From Acidimicrobiaceae bacterium (GTDB lineage: Bacteria > Actinomycetota > Acidimicrobiia > Acidimicrobiales > Aldehydirespiratoraceae), in NCBI GenBank assembly GCA_016845585.1, contig JAERSO010000017.1, positions 26,507 to 90,506 on the forward strand: 64,000 bases of DNA. Reading direction: 5' to 3'. The notes beneath the pieces are model-generated. The model saw only the letters and a program-made list of their open reading frames with translations. It had not been told where the DNA came from and made no database searches. The position numbers and the translations under genes are program-made. This document shows, piece by piece, positions 44,847 to 52,640 of this stretch (positions are counted from its first letter, which is position 1; each line of letters opens with the position of its first letter).

Positions 44847-45482
44847 TCAGCGTTTCCGATCGTGTCTCGGTCGTCGCCCCCGTGTCGCGATCGTGGCTGG
44901 CCGGCTGTGCATCGTGTCGTGCGAGATGTCGACGAGTCCGGCTGCGGCGAACAGGTCGCGGGTCTCTCCGGCCACCGTTTCGGCGTGTTCGGTTGCGGTG
45001 GGCGGCGGCCTGTACACGAACACGAGTTCACCACCCGGTTGCAGGCGTGAGATCAGGGCATCGATCGCCGACTCCGGGTCAGGCCAGAACATGGTGGCGT
45101 TCACACCGTAGATGAGGTCGAAACCGGTGAGGTCGGGCGGTGGATTCGCCGAGTCGCCGATTCGAAAGTCGACGCGACCGGCACGTTCTTGGGCACGGTT
45201 TCGGCGCGAAGCCGTCCTGCTCATGAGTGACGAGATCTCCAGGCCGGTGATGTGGCCGTCCTGGAGCTGTGGGGCCAGATCTTCGATGGCGAGGCCGGGG
45301 CCATGACCGATCTCGAGGATTCGCGCCTGCGCCGGGGGTCGCAGGATTTCGGCGATCCACCGGTTGCGCTCGACGTTCGATTGCCGGGTCGACATGATCC
45401 GGCCTGCGATCCTGCCGTAGATCCCACGAGGGTGATGGAACTGGTGGATCACCTGCTGCCTGAGGTGTGAGGCGATGGACAT
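44847..45482 (-). CDS. class I SAM-dependent methyltransferase
   Basis: A 211-residue methyltransferase. The SAM motif I is ILEIGHGPGLAIED (about 54-67), followed by an acidic residue in LEISSLM and IGDSANPPP, with GFDLIYGVNATMFW as motif IV. YRPPPTATEHAETVAG near the end is unusual for the family. It is upstream of the GrdB/PrdB-like gene on the same strand (39 bases), so the two could be cotranscribed. A dyad between it and the divergent CoA ligase may control both. Methyl acceptor unknown. Confidence 0.85.
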   Translation of the reverse strand: MSIASHLRQQVIHQFHHPRGIYGRIAGRIMSTRQSNVERNRWIAEILRPPAQARILEIGHGPGLAIEDLAPQLQDGHITGLEISSLMSRTASRRNRAQERAGRVDFRIGDSANPPPDLTGFDLIYGVNATMFWPDPESAIDALISRLQPGGELVFVYRPPPTATEHAETVAGETRDLFAAAGLVDISHDTMHSRPATIATRGRRPRHDRKR

Positions 45483-45519
45483 GGATGCTCCCGGTTTTGG
45501 TCGACCCCTTCAGCCAACA

Positions 45520-45539
45520 ACCTCTACTTCCGTTGAGGT
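45520..45539. promoter_or_regulatory. 20-bp dyad, MerR-operator-like
   Basis: ACCTCTAC-TTCC-GTTGAGGT is an 8-bp-arm inverted repeat with one mismatched pair, in the 140-base gap between the divergent methyltransferase and CoA-ligase genes. The ACCTC...GAGGT layout resembles MerR-family operators. A TTGACC hexamer on the minus strand overlaps its right arm. No MerR gene is visible in the window, so the regulator would be elsewhere. Confidence 0.45.
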
Positions 45540-45622
45540 CAACTGGCTTCTCCGGGCCCACTCATGCGGTGATCGAACGATGCCCGCGATAACTTCGCCC
45601 GACGCCTGCCAAGGAGAACCCC

Positions 45623-47203
45623 ATGTCGACGATGGTTTCCCGTCCCGAAGGTCACGGTCCGGTCCCGGCCTACGACTGGATCAGGCACCACGCCGACAAT
45701 CGGGCGGCCAAGGAGGCGGTGCGAGACCTGGGAAGTGATCGTTCGTTCACGTACGGCGATCTCGATCGACGGATCGACGCCCTGGCCGCGTACATGGCGT
45801 CACTCGGAATCGGGCGGGGTGACCGGGTCGCCGTCCTGGCCCACAACGGTGTCGAATTCTTCGACGTGCAGTTCGCTTGTGGCCGACTGGGGGCGATCTC
45901 GGTGCTCTTGAACTGGCGTCTCACCGTCCCCGAACTCGAGTACATCCTCAACGACAGCGCACCGAAGCTGATGGTGTACGACGTCGAGTTCGCGGCATCG
46001 GCGGAGAAACTGCAGGAGCTCTGCAGCATCGGCCCGCTGCTGGAGATCGACGGCGGCAAGGCGACCAGCACCTACGAGCAGGCGATCGCGGGATTCGATG
46101 GACAGAACGGTGGACGTGCGGATCTCACCCACGACGACGTGGTCACGATCATGTACACGTCAGGCACGACTGGCCTGCCGAAGGGGGCGATGATCACCCA
46201 CGGGATGAACTTCTGGAACTGCGTCAACCTGGGCATCCCGGGCGGACTCGGCTTCGACACGGTCCACTTCAACGTCTTGCCGCTCTTCCACACCGGCGGG
46301 CTGAACTGCTACTGCAACCCGGTGCTCCACGCGGGCGGCACCATCGTCTTGCTGAAGGCGTTCGATCCGGGTGAGGCGCTGGGCGTGATCGGTGATCCCG
46401 AGCAGGGAATCACGCACTTCTTCGGTGTACCGGCGCCGTACCAGTTCATGATGCAGCACCCGGATTTCGCCACGACCGACCTGTCCCGGCTGCGGATTGC
46501 GGGCGTCGGTGGTGCACCGTGTGCGCTGGCGATCATGGAGGCGTGGACCGAGCGTGGCGTCTCGCTCGTGCAGGGCTTCGGGATGACCGAGACCAGCCCG
46601 GCGTGCATCTTCCTCGACCCGGGCGATGCGCTTCGCAAGGTGGGCTCGACTGGGAAGCCGCTGCTGCACACCGAAGCGCGGATCGTCAACGAGGACGGCG
46701 ACGACTGCGGGCCCGACGAGGTCGGTGAGCTGTGGGTGGCCGGGCCGAACATCACCCCCGGCTATTGGAACCGCCCCGACGCCACTGCGGACGCGTTCGA
46801 AGGGCGTTGGCTGAAGACGGGTGACGCTGCCCGTATCGATGACGAGGGCTTCATGTACATCGTCGACCGGTGGAAGGACATGTACATCTCCGGCGGCGAG
46901 AACGTGTATCCCGCGGAAGTCGAGAACGTTCTCTACCAGCTGCCCCAGGTCGCCGAGGCTGCGATCATCGGGATCCCCAGCGATCGCTGGGGTGAGGTCG
47001 GCTTGGCCGTGCTGGCGCTGGCTCCGGGGGAATCGATCGAGCGCACCGAGGTGCAGGAGCATTGCGCCAGCCGCTTGGCGAAGTTCAAGGTGCCGAGCGA
47101 CATCGCGATCGTCGATGCGCTGCCCCGCAACGCAACCGGCAAGGTGTTGAAGCGGGAGTTGCGCGACCGGTTCGTCGGCGCCGATGCCCCGAAGGTCACC
47201 TAG
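45623..47203 (+). CDS. AMP-forming acyl-CoA ligase (FadD-like)
   Basis: A 526-residue enzyme with AAGGAG (45611-45616) before the ATG. Motifs are TIMYTSGTTGLPKGAMITH, VQGFGMTETSP, TGDAARIDDEGFMYIVDRWKDM and the terminal Lys in RNATGKVLKRELRD. It activates a carboxylate through an acyl-adenylate. Compared with the ligase at 42341 it keeps the canonical D-R-x-K-D-M hinge, so the two are not recent duplicates. Divergent from the methyltransferase gene. Confidence 0.93.
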   Translation: MSTMVSRPEGHGPVPAYDWIRHHADNRAAKEAVRDLGSDRSFTYGDLDRRIDALAAYMASLGIGRGDRVAVLAHNGVEFFDVQFACGRLGAISVLLNWRLTVPELEYILNDSAPKLMVYDVEFAASAEKLQELCSIGPLLEIDGGKATSTYEQAIAGFDGQNGGRADLTHDDVVTIMYTSGTTGLPKGAMITHGMNFWNCVNLGIPGGLGFDTVHFNVLPLFHTGGLNCYCNPVLHAGGTIVLLKAFDPGEALGVIGDPEQGITHFFGVPAPYQFMMQHPDFATTDLSRLRIAGVGGAPCALAIMEAWTERGVSLVQGFGMTETSPACIFLDPGDALRKVGSTGKPLLHTEARIVNEDGDDCGPDEVGELWVAGPNITPGYWNRPDATADAFEGRWLKTGDAARIDDEGFMYIVDRWKDMYISGGENVYPAEVENVLYQLPQVAEAAIIGIPSDRWGEVGLAVLALAPGESIERTEVQEHCASRLAKFKVPSDIAIVDALPRNATGKVLKRELRDRFVGADAPKVT

Positions 47204-47247
47204 GGCCGCGCTGGTACGGGTGGCGCGTTGCGGTACCCGCTGAACTC

Positions 47248-47943
47248 CTAGCGGGTCTCGACTCCGCCCCAGTCGAGGAAGTTGCCGATCATCGTGCGTC
47301 CGGCCGGATGCTTGTCGGTCCAGTACTCGGGATGGAACTGAGTTCCCACGATCTTGCGATCGGGGTGGGCGGCCATCTGGTTCCGAGTGGCGCTGGTCGA
47401 CGCAAGGTGGTCGAAGCCGGCCGGAAGTTGGGCGACGTGGAGCTGGTGAGCATGGCGGAACGACGAGCGATCGGCCACGCCGTCGAGGACCGGGTGACCC
47501 AGCGCGTCCGGCGAGAGGTCGATGGGGTGGTAGCCCGCCTCGAAGACGGTCCCGGTGTCGTTGACGACCAGAGTGTTGTCCACCTCCACCTGCTCGGGCG
47601 ACGGTTTCAGCGATTCGACCGGGGCATCGAGTGCCTGTGCCAGCAGCTGGAATCCGCCGCAGAAGCCGAACACCGGAAGCTCGGTCGATCGCAGGATCTC
47701 ATGGATGGGTGCGACCTCATCCCCGTATTCGTCAGGATGGATCGAGTTGCCACTGATGAAGATCGCTTGCGCCTCGATTCGATCGAGGAGGTCCTGGTCG
47801 ATGCGGTCATAGCGGACGAGGTGGCACGGAAGGCCTGAGAGATCCTCGAGCCGATACGTGATCCACGTGCGTGCAGCCTGCACCCGTTGGGCGTAGTCCT
47901 TGGTGTTGCCGGATGCATGTTCGTAGTCGACGAAGATGAGCAT
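47248..47943 (-). CDS. class I glutamine amidotransferase-like protein
   Basis: A 231-residue protein starting at ATG 47943. The triad is visible: nucleophile Cys in VFGFCGGFQLLAQAL, then His and Glu in GTQFHPEYWTD. The N-terminus (LIFVDYEHASGNTKDYAQRV) is unlike GuaA or carbamoyl-phosphate synthase and recalls stand-alone hydrolases of the gamma-glutamyl type. It begins four bases after the stop of a methyltransferase gene on the same strand. Substrate unknown. Confidence 0.85.
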   Translation of the reverse strand: MLIFVDYEHASGNTKDYAQRVQAARTWITYRLEDLSGLPCHLVRYDRIDQDLLDRIEAQAIFISGNSIHPDEYGDEVAPIHEILRSTELPVFGFCGGFQLLAQALDAPVESLKPSPEQVEVDNTLVVNDTGTVFEAGYHPIDLSPDALGHPVLDGVADRSSFRHAHQLHVAQLPAGFDHLASTSATRNQMAAHPDRKIVGTQFHPEYWTDKHPAGRTMIGNFLDWGGVETR

Positions 47944-47947
47944 CGGA

Positions 47948-48559
47948 TCAGCTCCCGGTTGCGCCGAGGATGGCGACGATGAATTCGGAATCGGCGTGAA
48001 ACGCCTGCAAGTCCCAGCTCGACAAGGTGGTGAGCGACTCGAGACCGGCGGCTGCCGCATCGGCGAAGAAGTCGTCGAATTCATAGTCGCGCCCCGCACC
48101 GAAGCCGATGACCACCCGGCCGCCCTCGCGGAGATGCGACCGCATGTTGGCGAGCACGTCGCGGCGGGTGCTCGGGGCGAGGAACGTCATCACGTTGCCC
48201 GCCGAGAAGACCACATCGAACCCGTCGGTGATGCCGTGGAGGCTGAGGTCCATCTCGGCGAGGTCGCTGACAACCCAGGTGGTGTCGGGGTGCACGTTGG
48301 CGGCCTCGGCGATGAGGGCGGGGTCGACGTCGACACCGACGACATCGTGACCCAGCGCTGTCAGGCGGGCACCGACTCGACCGGGGCCGCAGCCGGCGTC
48401 GAGGATCCGGGTCTCCCGGGCGGCCATCGCATCGACGAAGCGGGCCTCGCCGTCGAGGTCGCGGCCCTCCGCCGCCATGTCCTTGAACCGCTGGATGTAC
48501 CAGGCGGAGTGATCCGGGTTCTGTTCGGTGATCTCGATCCAGCGACTCTTGGCAGGCAT
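47948..48559 (-). CDS. class I SAM-dependent methyltransferase
   Basis: A 203-residue enzyme from ATG 48559. Motif I is RILDAGCGPGRVGARL, motif II VVGVDVDPALI, and motif IV FDVVFSAGNVMTFL; the C-terminal GFGAGRDYEFDDFF is typical of small methyltransferases that act on metabolites. The longer in-frame opening up to 48775 overlaps a broken upstream gene and is rejected. It is followed by the glutamine-amidotransferase-like gene. Acceptor unknown. Confidence 0.88.
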   Translation of the reverse strand: MPAKSRWIEITEQNPDHSAWYIQRFKDMAAEGRDLDGEARFVDAMAARETRILDAGCGPGRVGARLTALGHDVVGVDVDPALIAEAANVHPDTTWVVSDLAEMDLSLHGITDGFDVVFSAGNVMTFLAPSTRRDVLANMRSHLREGGRVVIGFGAGRDYEFDDFFADAAAAGLESLTTLSSWDLQAFHADSEFIVAILGATGS

Positions 48560-48563
48560 CGCC

Positions 48564-49237
48564 TCAGCGTATGGAGCGCGTGAGAAGGTCCACGTCAACC
48601 AGGTCCTCACCCCACGGCGACGCTCGCATGATTCTGGGTCCCGGGTGGAGTCCGTCGTCGTCACGGTAGCGATGCAACAACTCGCCCTCGGCTTCCAGAT
48701 CGCCGGCGTCGGCGGCGAGGAGGAGGGCGGCGATTGGGTCGATCCACTCGGCGTCCTCATCGCTGACCGGCACACCCGGTTCGCCGATACGGCCCCAGCC
48801 GTCCCACAAGAGGAGCTCGTCGCCGAGGCGATGGGCGATCTCGTAGATCACCTCGTCGAAGATGAACCGCTCGCCGGCGAACAAGGGGAGGGCAGGCGAC
48901 ACGCCGTATGTCAAAGGATGCCGATGGCCGTGAGCGAGTGATCGCGGCAGCAGCCCTGCACTCGCTCCTTCTCCTCGCGCGGAACGGTGAGTGCATGGGG
49001 ATGTCGGCTCTGGTCGAGTCGGAGGATCTCGTCGAGCCACCGGGCGTGGATGTCGAACATGGACGCTTCGGGAAGCTTCTGGCCGGTTGCGGCGTAGTGG
49101 ACGACCAGGTTGCGGGCGACAGCGGAGACCGGCTCCGGCGTCGGGGCGATCTCGTCGAAGAGCGCGGCGAAGTCGCGTGGGTCGGAGAAGGCGGTGTGGG
49201 CGGCGTGGTCGATGACCTGCGGGATCGAGGTGGTCAT
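48564..49237 (-). pseudogene. transglutaminase-like protein, internally deleted
   Basis: The first 108 codons (from 49237) read SIPQVIDHAAHTAFSDPRDF through ERVQGCCRDHSLTAIGIL, which is the Cys-containing start of a transglutaminase-like fold, and end at a TGA (48911-48913). A different frame then supplies TYGVSPALPLFAGERF, FIFDEVIYEIAHRLGDELLLWDGWG and a normal C-terminus to 48564. The middle of the family domain, roughly 60-80 residues with the catalytic His and Asp, is missing. It looks like a deletion with frame change near 48905-48920. The start overlaps the isomerase stop by four bases. Confidence 0.78.
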
Positions 49238-49995
49238 CGCAGCGCTTTCATCCAGCCGAGGGACGCCTCAGTCGTCGAGGCCGGTCGGTACTCGGCGCCG
49301 AGTGGGCGGTTCCAGCCGAGCGCCTCGACCTCCGCGAACACGGAGTGGTAGTCGACGTCGCCGTGATCCGGAGGTCCGCGGTCGGGAACGGCCGCGAACT
49401 GGATGTGTCCGATCGAGGGCAGCGCATCACGGAGGCCGGCGATCACATCGCCCTCGGTTCGGCCCACGTGGTAGCAGTCGAACATCAGCTTGAGGTTTGC
49501 GGCGCCCACATCGTCGATGATCGCGCGGCCTTGGGCGACTGTGCTGAGGAAGTAGCCGGGTGCGTCGTGTGCATTGAGCGGCTCGATCAGGATCGTGATG
49601 TCGTGCGCCGCTGCTTGTCCGGCCGCGTAGGTGAGGTTGGCGACGAAGGTCGTGTGTGCCTCGGGCCCGGCCGCCCGACCGGCCATCACGTGAACCGCCT
49701 CGGCATTGATCGTTCGGGCGTAGGCGACAGCTTCGTCGATAACCGAGGCCGCGTCGGCTTCCCGCCCGGGGACCGCGGCGAGGCCGTACTCGCCGGCGGA
49801 GACATCGCCGAGCCGGGTGTTGATGCTGAGCATCGACAGCCCGGTGGCGGTCAGGGCGTCGCCAACGACCGAGGTCGGGATCTCGAACGGCCAATGACAC
49901 TCGACCGCGTCGAAGCCGGCGCCGGCGGCGGCACGGATTGCATCGGGCAGCGGGAGTTCCCGCCACAGGAATCCGAGGTTGGCGGAGAACCGCAT
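49234..49995 (-). CDS. hydroxypyruvate isomerase-like TIM-barrel protein
   Basis: A 253-residue AP-endonuclease-2-fold isomerase. FSANLGFLWRELPLPDAI, GFDAVECHWPFEIP, ILIEPLNAHDAPGYFLST, LMFDCYHVGRTEGD and GHIQFAAVPDRGPPDHGDVDY match the Hyi family, with the Glu in IEPLN and the metal ligands Asp, His and Glu (GAEYRP). It interconverts hydroxypyruvate and tartronate semialdehyde or similar. Upstream of the transglutaminase remnant and two bases after the LLM stop. Confidence 0.88.
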   Translation of the reverse strand: MRFSANLGFLWRELPLPDAIRAAAGAGFDAVECHWPFEIPTSVVGDALTATGLSMLSINTRLGDVSAGEYGLAAVPGREADAASVIDEAVAYARTINAEAVHVMAGRAAGPEAHTTFVANLTYAAGQAAAHDITILIEPLNAHDAPGYFLSTVAQGRAIIDDVGAANLKLMFDCYHVGRTEGDVIAGLRDALPSIGHIQFAAVPDRGPPDHGDVDYHSVFAEVEALGWNRPLGAEYRPASTTEASLGWMKALR

Positions 49996-49997
49996 CC

Positions 49998-50906
49998 TCA
50001 GCAGTTGGGCATGACCTCAGCGGCGATCCGCTCGTAGGCCTCGCGGCGGGATTCAGCGGTGGCGCCGAGGGCGAAGTCGGGCACGATGACCTCGTCGAAG
50101 CCGAGCTCGGCGTATTCACCGACCGCCTCGATGACCCGTTCCGTTGAGCCCACCACGGTGCGGGTGCCCATCGGGCCTGCCAGCGCTTTGTCGATCGTGT
50201 CCTGATCCTCAGTGAGGATGAAGAGCGCCTGGACCGACGTGTGCTTCGAGGCTGGGTCGACGCCGACCTTCTCACACGCACCGTTGAAGGTCTCGACGGC
50301 ACCAGCAGCCATCTCAGGGGCGCCCCACGTGTTCCACTCCTGGGCGTGTTGCGCGGTGATCCGGCACATGCGAGGCCCGCCGGTGCCGACGAGGATCGGG
50401 AGCTGGTCCTGCACGGGCGCTGGATCGGACGGTGCGTTGATGAGCGAGTAGATCTCGCCCTCGAAGGTCGTGTGATCCTCGTCGAGCAGCGAGCGGATGA
50501 TCTGGATGGCTTCCTCGAAGCGGTCGACGCGCTGCTTCGGTGCCTCGAGCTGGATGCCGTAGGCCTTGTGCTCGTTGATCTGCCAGCCTGCACCGAGGCC
50601 GAGCACCATGCGGCCGTGCGACACATGGTCGAGCGTGGCCGCCCGGTTGGCGAGCACGGCAGGGTGATGAACCGACGTGGGCGACACGAGCGGGCCGATT
50701 CGGATCGACTCGGTGACCGCGGCCACGGCGGGAAGGATCGACCAGACTTCGTGGGTGTCTCCCGGAGCAAGTTCCTCGCTGCCGGTGTTCGGCATGTAGT
50801 GGTCGGCGTACCAGAACCCGTAGTAGCCGAGTGCGTCAGCAGCGCGGGCGAGATCGAGCGCCTCGTCGGTCGGTCGGTCAGGGGCAGGCCATACGGAGAA
50901 CTTCAT
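49998..50906 (-). CDS. LLM-class F420-dependent oxidoreductase
   Basis: A 302-residue luciferase-like enzyme. YGFWYADHYMPNTG, RIGPLVSPTSVHHPAVLANR, RMVLGLGAGWQINEHKAYG and QLPILVGTGGPRMCRI are the usual markers. Substrate unknown. First gene of the unit that continues through the isomerase and the broken transglutaminase-like gene to the methyltransferase. Its upstream region (50907 on) is a long non-coding stretch. Confidence 0.88.
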   Translation of the reverse strand: MKFSVWPAPDRPTDEALDLARAADALGYYGFWYADHYMPNTGSEELAPGDTHEVWSILPAVAAVTESIRIGPLVSPTSVHHPAVLANRAATLDHVSHGRMVLGLGAGWQINEHKAYGIQLEAPKQRVDRFEEAIQIIRSLLDEDHTTFEGEIYSLINAPSDPAPVQDQLPILVGTGGPRMCRITAQHAQEWNTWGAPEMAAGAVETFNGACEKVGVDPASKHTSVQALFILTEDQDTIDKALAGPMGTRTVVGSTERVIEAVGEYAELGFDEVIVPDFALGATAESRREAYERIAAEVMPNC

Positions 50907-51124
50907 GGCCGAAACGTAGCGTCGAGCAGGAGTCGACGCCGCATCTTCGTCGGTGTGTCGACAACGCCAACGGCCCGACCATCACTGCGGCCAGTGGATG
51001 TCGGCTGGTTGTGTCGTCCGACAACCGTTCACTCGCTGTCCAGGCAGCCGTCACCGAGGTCTCTCCGAGCGTTCGGAGCACGCCCGTAGGTTCGGCCCCA
51101 CACAGACGAGTGCAAAGGAAGTGC

Positions 51125-51160
51125 ATGCCCATGGCGAAGCTGATTCACAGCGTCAGTTGA
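51125..51160 (+). pseudogene. start remnant of a VOC/glyoxalase-like gene
   Basis: AAAGGAAG (51114-51121) precedes an ATG that encodes MPMAKLIHSVS and then stops. AKLIHS is a common opening of VOC-superfamily (glyoxalase-like) enzymes, so this may be the surviving start of a deleted gene. Alternatively it is a leader peptide for the hairpins that follow. Too short to be sure. Confidence 0.35.
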
Positions 51161-51167
51161 TCCACAG

Positions 51168-51193
51168 ACCCGACATTCCTCTCCATGTCGGGT
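51168..51193. terminator. hairpin 1 (9-bp arms)
   Basis: ACCCGACAT (51168-51176) and ATGTCGGGT (51185-51193) are perfect inverted repeats around an eight-base pyrimidine-rich loop. No U-run follows on either strand. It precedes a stronger hairpin by nine bases; together they could act as a terminator or attenuator. Confidence 0.45.
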
Positions 51194-51202
51194 ACTCCAG
51201 GC

Positions 51203-51235
51203 CCATCGCCCCGTCGGAACCCGACGGGGCGATGG
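51203..51235. terminator. hairpin 2 (15-bp perfect arms, 3-base loop)
   Basis: CCATCGCCCCGTCGG (51203-51217) and CCGACGGGGCGATGG (51221-51235) pair perfectly around AAC, an exceptionally stable GC-rich stem. No U-tract follows, as is common for terminators in high-GC actinobacteria. It probably terminates transcription entering from the deleted gene upstream and insulates the SOS-type HNH promoter. Confidence 0.55.
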
Positions 51236-51328
51236 CGCGTGCCGCACAGTCCCCGCCTCGAGCCCGGATGCACCGGTTGCTCGGTCAGATCGCCCGAAAG
51301 CACTCGATTGATTTTGTTCCCATTGGGA

Positions 51329-51357
51329 TTGGAGACGAACAGATGTTCGTGTAGTCT
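51329..51357 (+). promoter_or_regulatory. LexA-type SOS box inside the HNH gene promoter
   Basis: TTGGAG (51329-51334) and TAGTCT (51352-51357) are exactly 17 bases apart. The spacer contains ACGAACAGATGTTCGT (51335-51350), a perfect palindrome matching the CGAAC-N4-GTTCG LexA operator of Gram-positive bacteria. The start codon is at 51365, so the transcript would be nearly leaderless. Repression by LexA and induction by DNA damage are inferred. Confidence 0.72.
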
Positions 51358-51364
51358 GACCTCA

Positions 51365-52615
51365 ATGTTCGAAACGGCTCGCGAGGATCTACAGCAGGTG
51401 GAGGTGGCGGGCTTGCCGCGGTCTGGGCTCGAATTGCTGATCGAGCAGCTGTCATCGCTGGAGTCCTCAGTGGCCGCGGTGAAGCTCGACGCCATGGCGG
51501 CGATCGATGCTCTGGCCGATGGTGGTGCCGACTCGTCGACGGTGGCCCGGACGCGGGGGAAGGCATCGGAGTGCCGAGCGAAGCAGTCGGCGAAGACGGC
51601 CTCGAAGCTCGCTGCCATGCCCAAGACGCGAAAGAAGCTCGCTGACGGTGCCATCACCGCTGAACACGCCGAGTCTGCCGCCGAGGCGGCAGCGAAGGTC
51701 GAAGATCCGGCCAAGGCTGACGATGCGCTGGCTGCTGACGCTGAGAAGAAGCCGGCTGATCTGTTCGCCCGGGAAGCCCGGACGTGGGCGGAGAAGAACC
51801 GGCCCGACAGCGGTGACGGTGAGCGCATCCGCCAGCGTCGGAATCGGCATCTTCGTCGGTTCGTGTCGAAGGACGACGGCTCGTTCGGTCTGTCCGGCAC
51901 CACCGACACCAACGAGAGCGAAGAACTCTGGAAGCTGATCGAAGCGGAAGCAGATCGGCTTTGGCGTGATGACGGTGGACGTGGCGCCGACGCAGCACAC
52001 AGCCGCACCGGTGGTCAGCGCCGGTGGGACGCACTCCTGGGACTCGTGCAACGCGGGGCCGGACGCACCCCCGGAGCTGGGATCGCCGTCAAGCCACCGC
52101 ACCCCAAGTACCAGGGACTGTTGACGATGTCGGTCGAGGATCTCCTCGCCGGCCCTGCCGCTGAGGCTCGGGCCGAGTTGATCGGTGCCGGGCCAATTCC
52201 GCCGAAGATGCTGTGGCGAATGCTGTGCGACGCGTCCCTCACGCCGATGATCGTCGACGTCGAGGGGCAGCCGTTGTGGATGGGGCGGGAAATCCGCACC
52301 GCCACGCCGGCACAGTGGCGGGCCCTGATCGCCCGCGATCAAGGATGTGTCGTGTGTGGCGCCGATCCGTCACGGTGTGAAGCCCACCACGTGGAGTTCT
52401 GGGAACACGATGGGCCGACCGACATCACGAATCTCGTGTTGTTGTGTCACCACCATCATCACCTGCTTCACGACCACGATCTCGAACTGGTCACCAAAGC
52501 GGGGATCACCAAGCTCAAACCTTGTACCAGCCCGCCGCCGAACCGGCACCGTCGAACGAGCGGCCCGGCCGGGTCGAGGCGGCGCCGCCGAGCCACAACT
52601 GCATCAACGCGCTGA
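51365..52615 (+). CDS. DUF222/13E12-family HNH endonuclease domain protein
   Basis: A 416-residue protein. The N-terminal DUF222 region is a long, charged, alanine-rich helical segment (about 1-270). The C-terminal HNH motif is CVVCGADPSRCEAHHVEFW, then DITNLVLLCHHHHHLLH, with paired Cys residues for a zinc site. The last ~40 residues are basic and low complexity. The family is amplified as 13E12 repeats in mycobacteria, and several members there are in the SOS regulon, as the LexA box here predicts. Probable nuclease; its biological role is unclear. Confidence 0.88.
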   Translation: MFETAREDLQQVEVAGLPRSGLELLIEQLSSLESSVAAVKLDAMAAIDALADGGADSSTVARTRGKASECRAKQSAKTASKLAAMPKTRKKLADGAITAEHAESAAEAAAKVEDPAKADDALAADAEKKPADLFAREARTWAEKNRPDSGDGERIRQRRNRHLRRFVSKDDGSFGLSGTTDTNESEELWKLIEAEADRLWRDDGGRGADAAHSRTGGQRRWDALLGLVQRGAGRTPGAGIAVKPPHPKYQGLLTMSVEDLLAGPAAEARAELIGAGPIPPKMLWRMLCDASLTPMIVDVEGQPLWMGREIRTATPAQWRALIARDQGCVVCGADPSRCEAHHVEFWEHDGPTDITNLVLLCHHHHHLLHDHDLELVTKAGITKLKPCTSPPPNRHRRTSGPAGSRRRRRATTASTR

Positions 52616-52640
52616 ACCCGCCGGGATATGCCGTGGCGGG

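Larger units (their letters stand above)
50907..51328. other. intergenic region with a truncated gene start and two hairpins
   Basis: A 458-base gap (50907-51364) without a full gene. Its left 200 bases show no convincing coding or RNA feature. At 51114-51160 is a ribosome site and 11-residue opening, at 51168-51235 two strong hairpins, and at 51329-51357 the LexA promoter, each listed separately. The order (good start, then hairpin pair) suggests a gene whose body was deleted. Confidence 0.6.

Noticed and set aside
47204..47247. Terminator between the convergent CoA ligase and amidotransferase genes
   Set aside because: Only a weak GGTAC/GTACC pairing with a long loop; too poor to support.
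48911..48913. TGA as a second selenocysteine codon in the transglutaminase-like gene
   Set aside because: The continuation of that frame is not family-like; the real C-terminus is in another frame, so this is a deletion or frameshift, not recoding.
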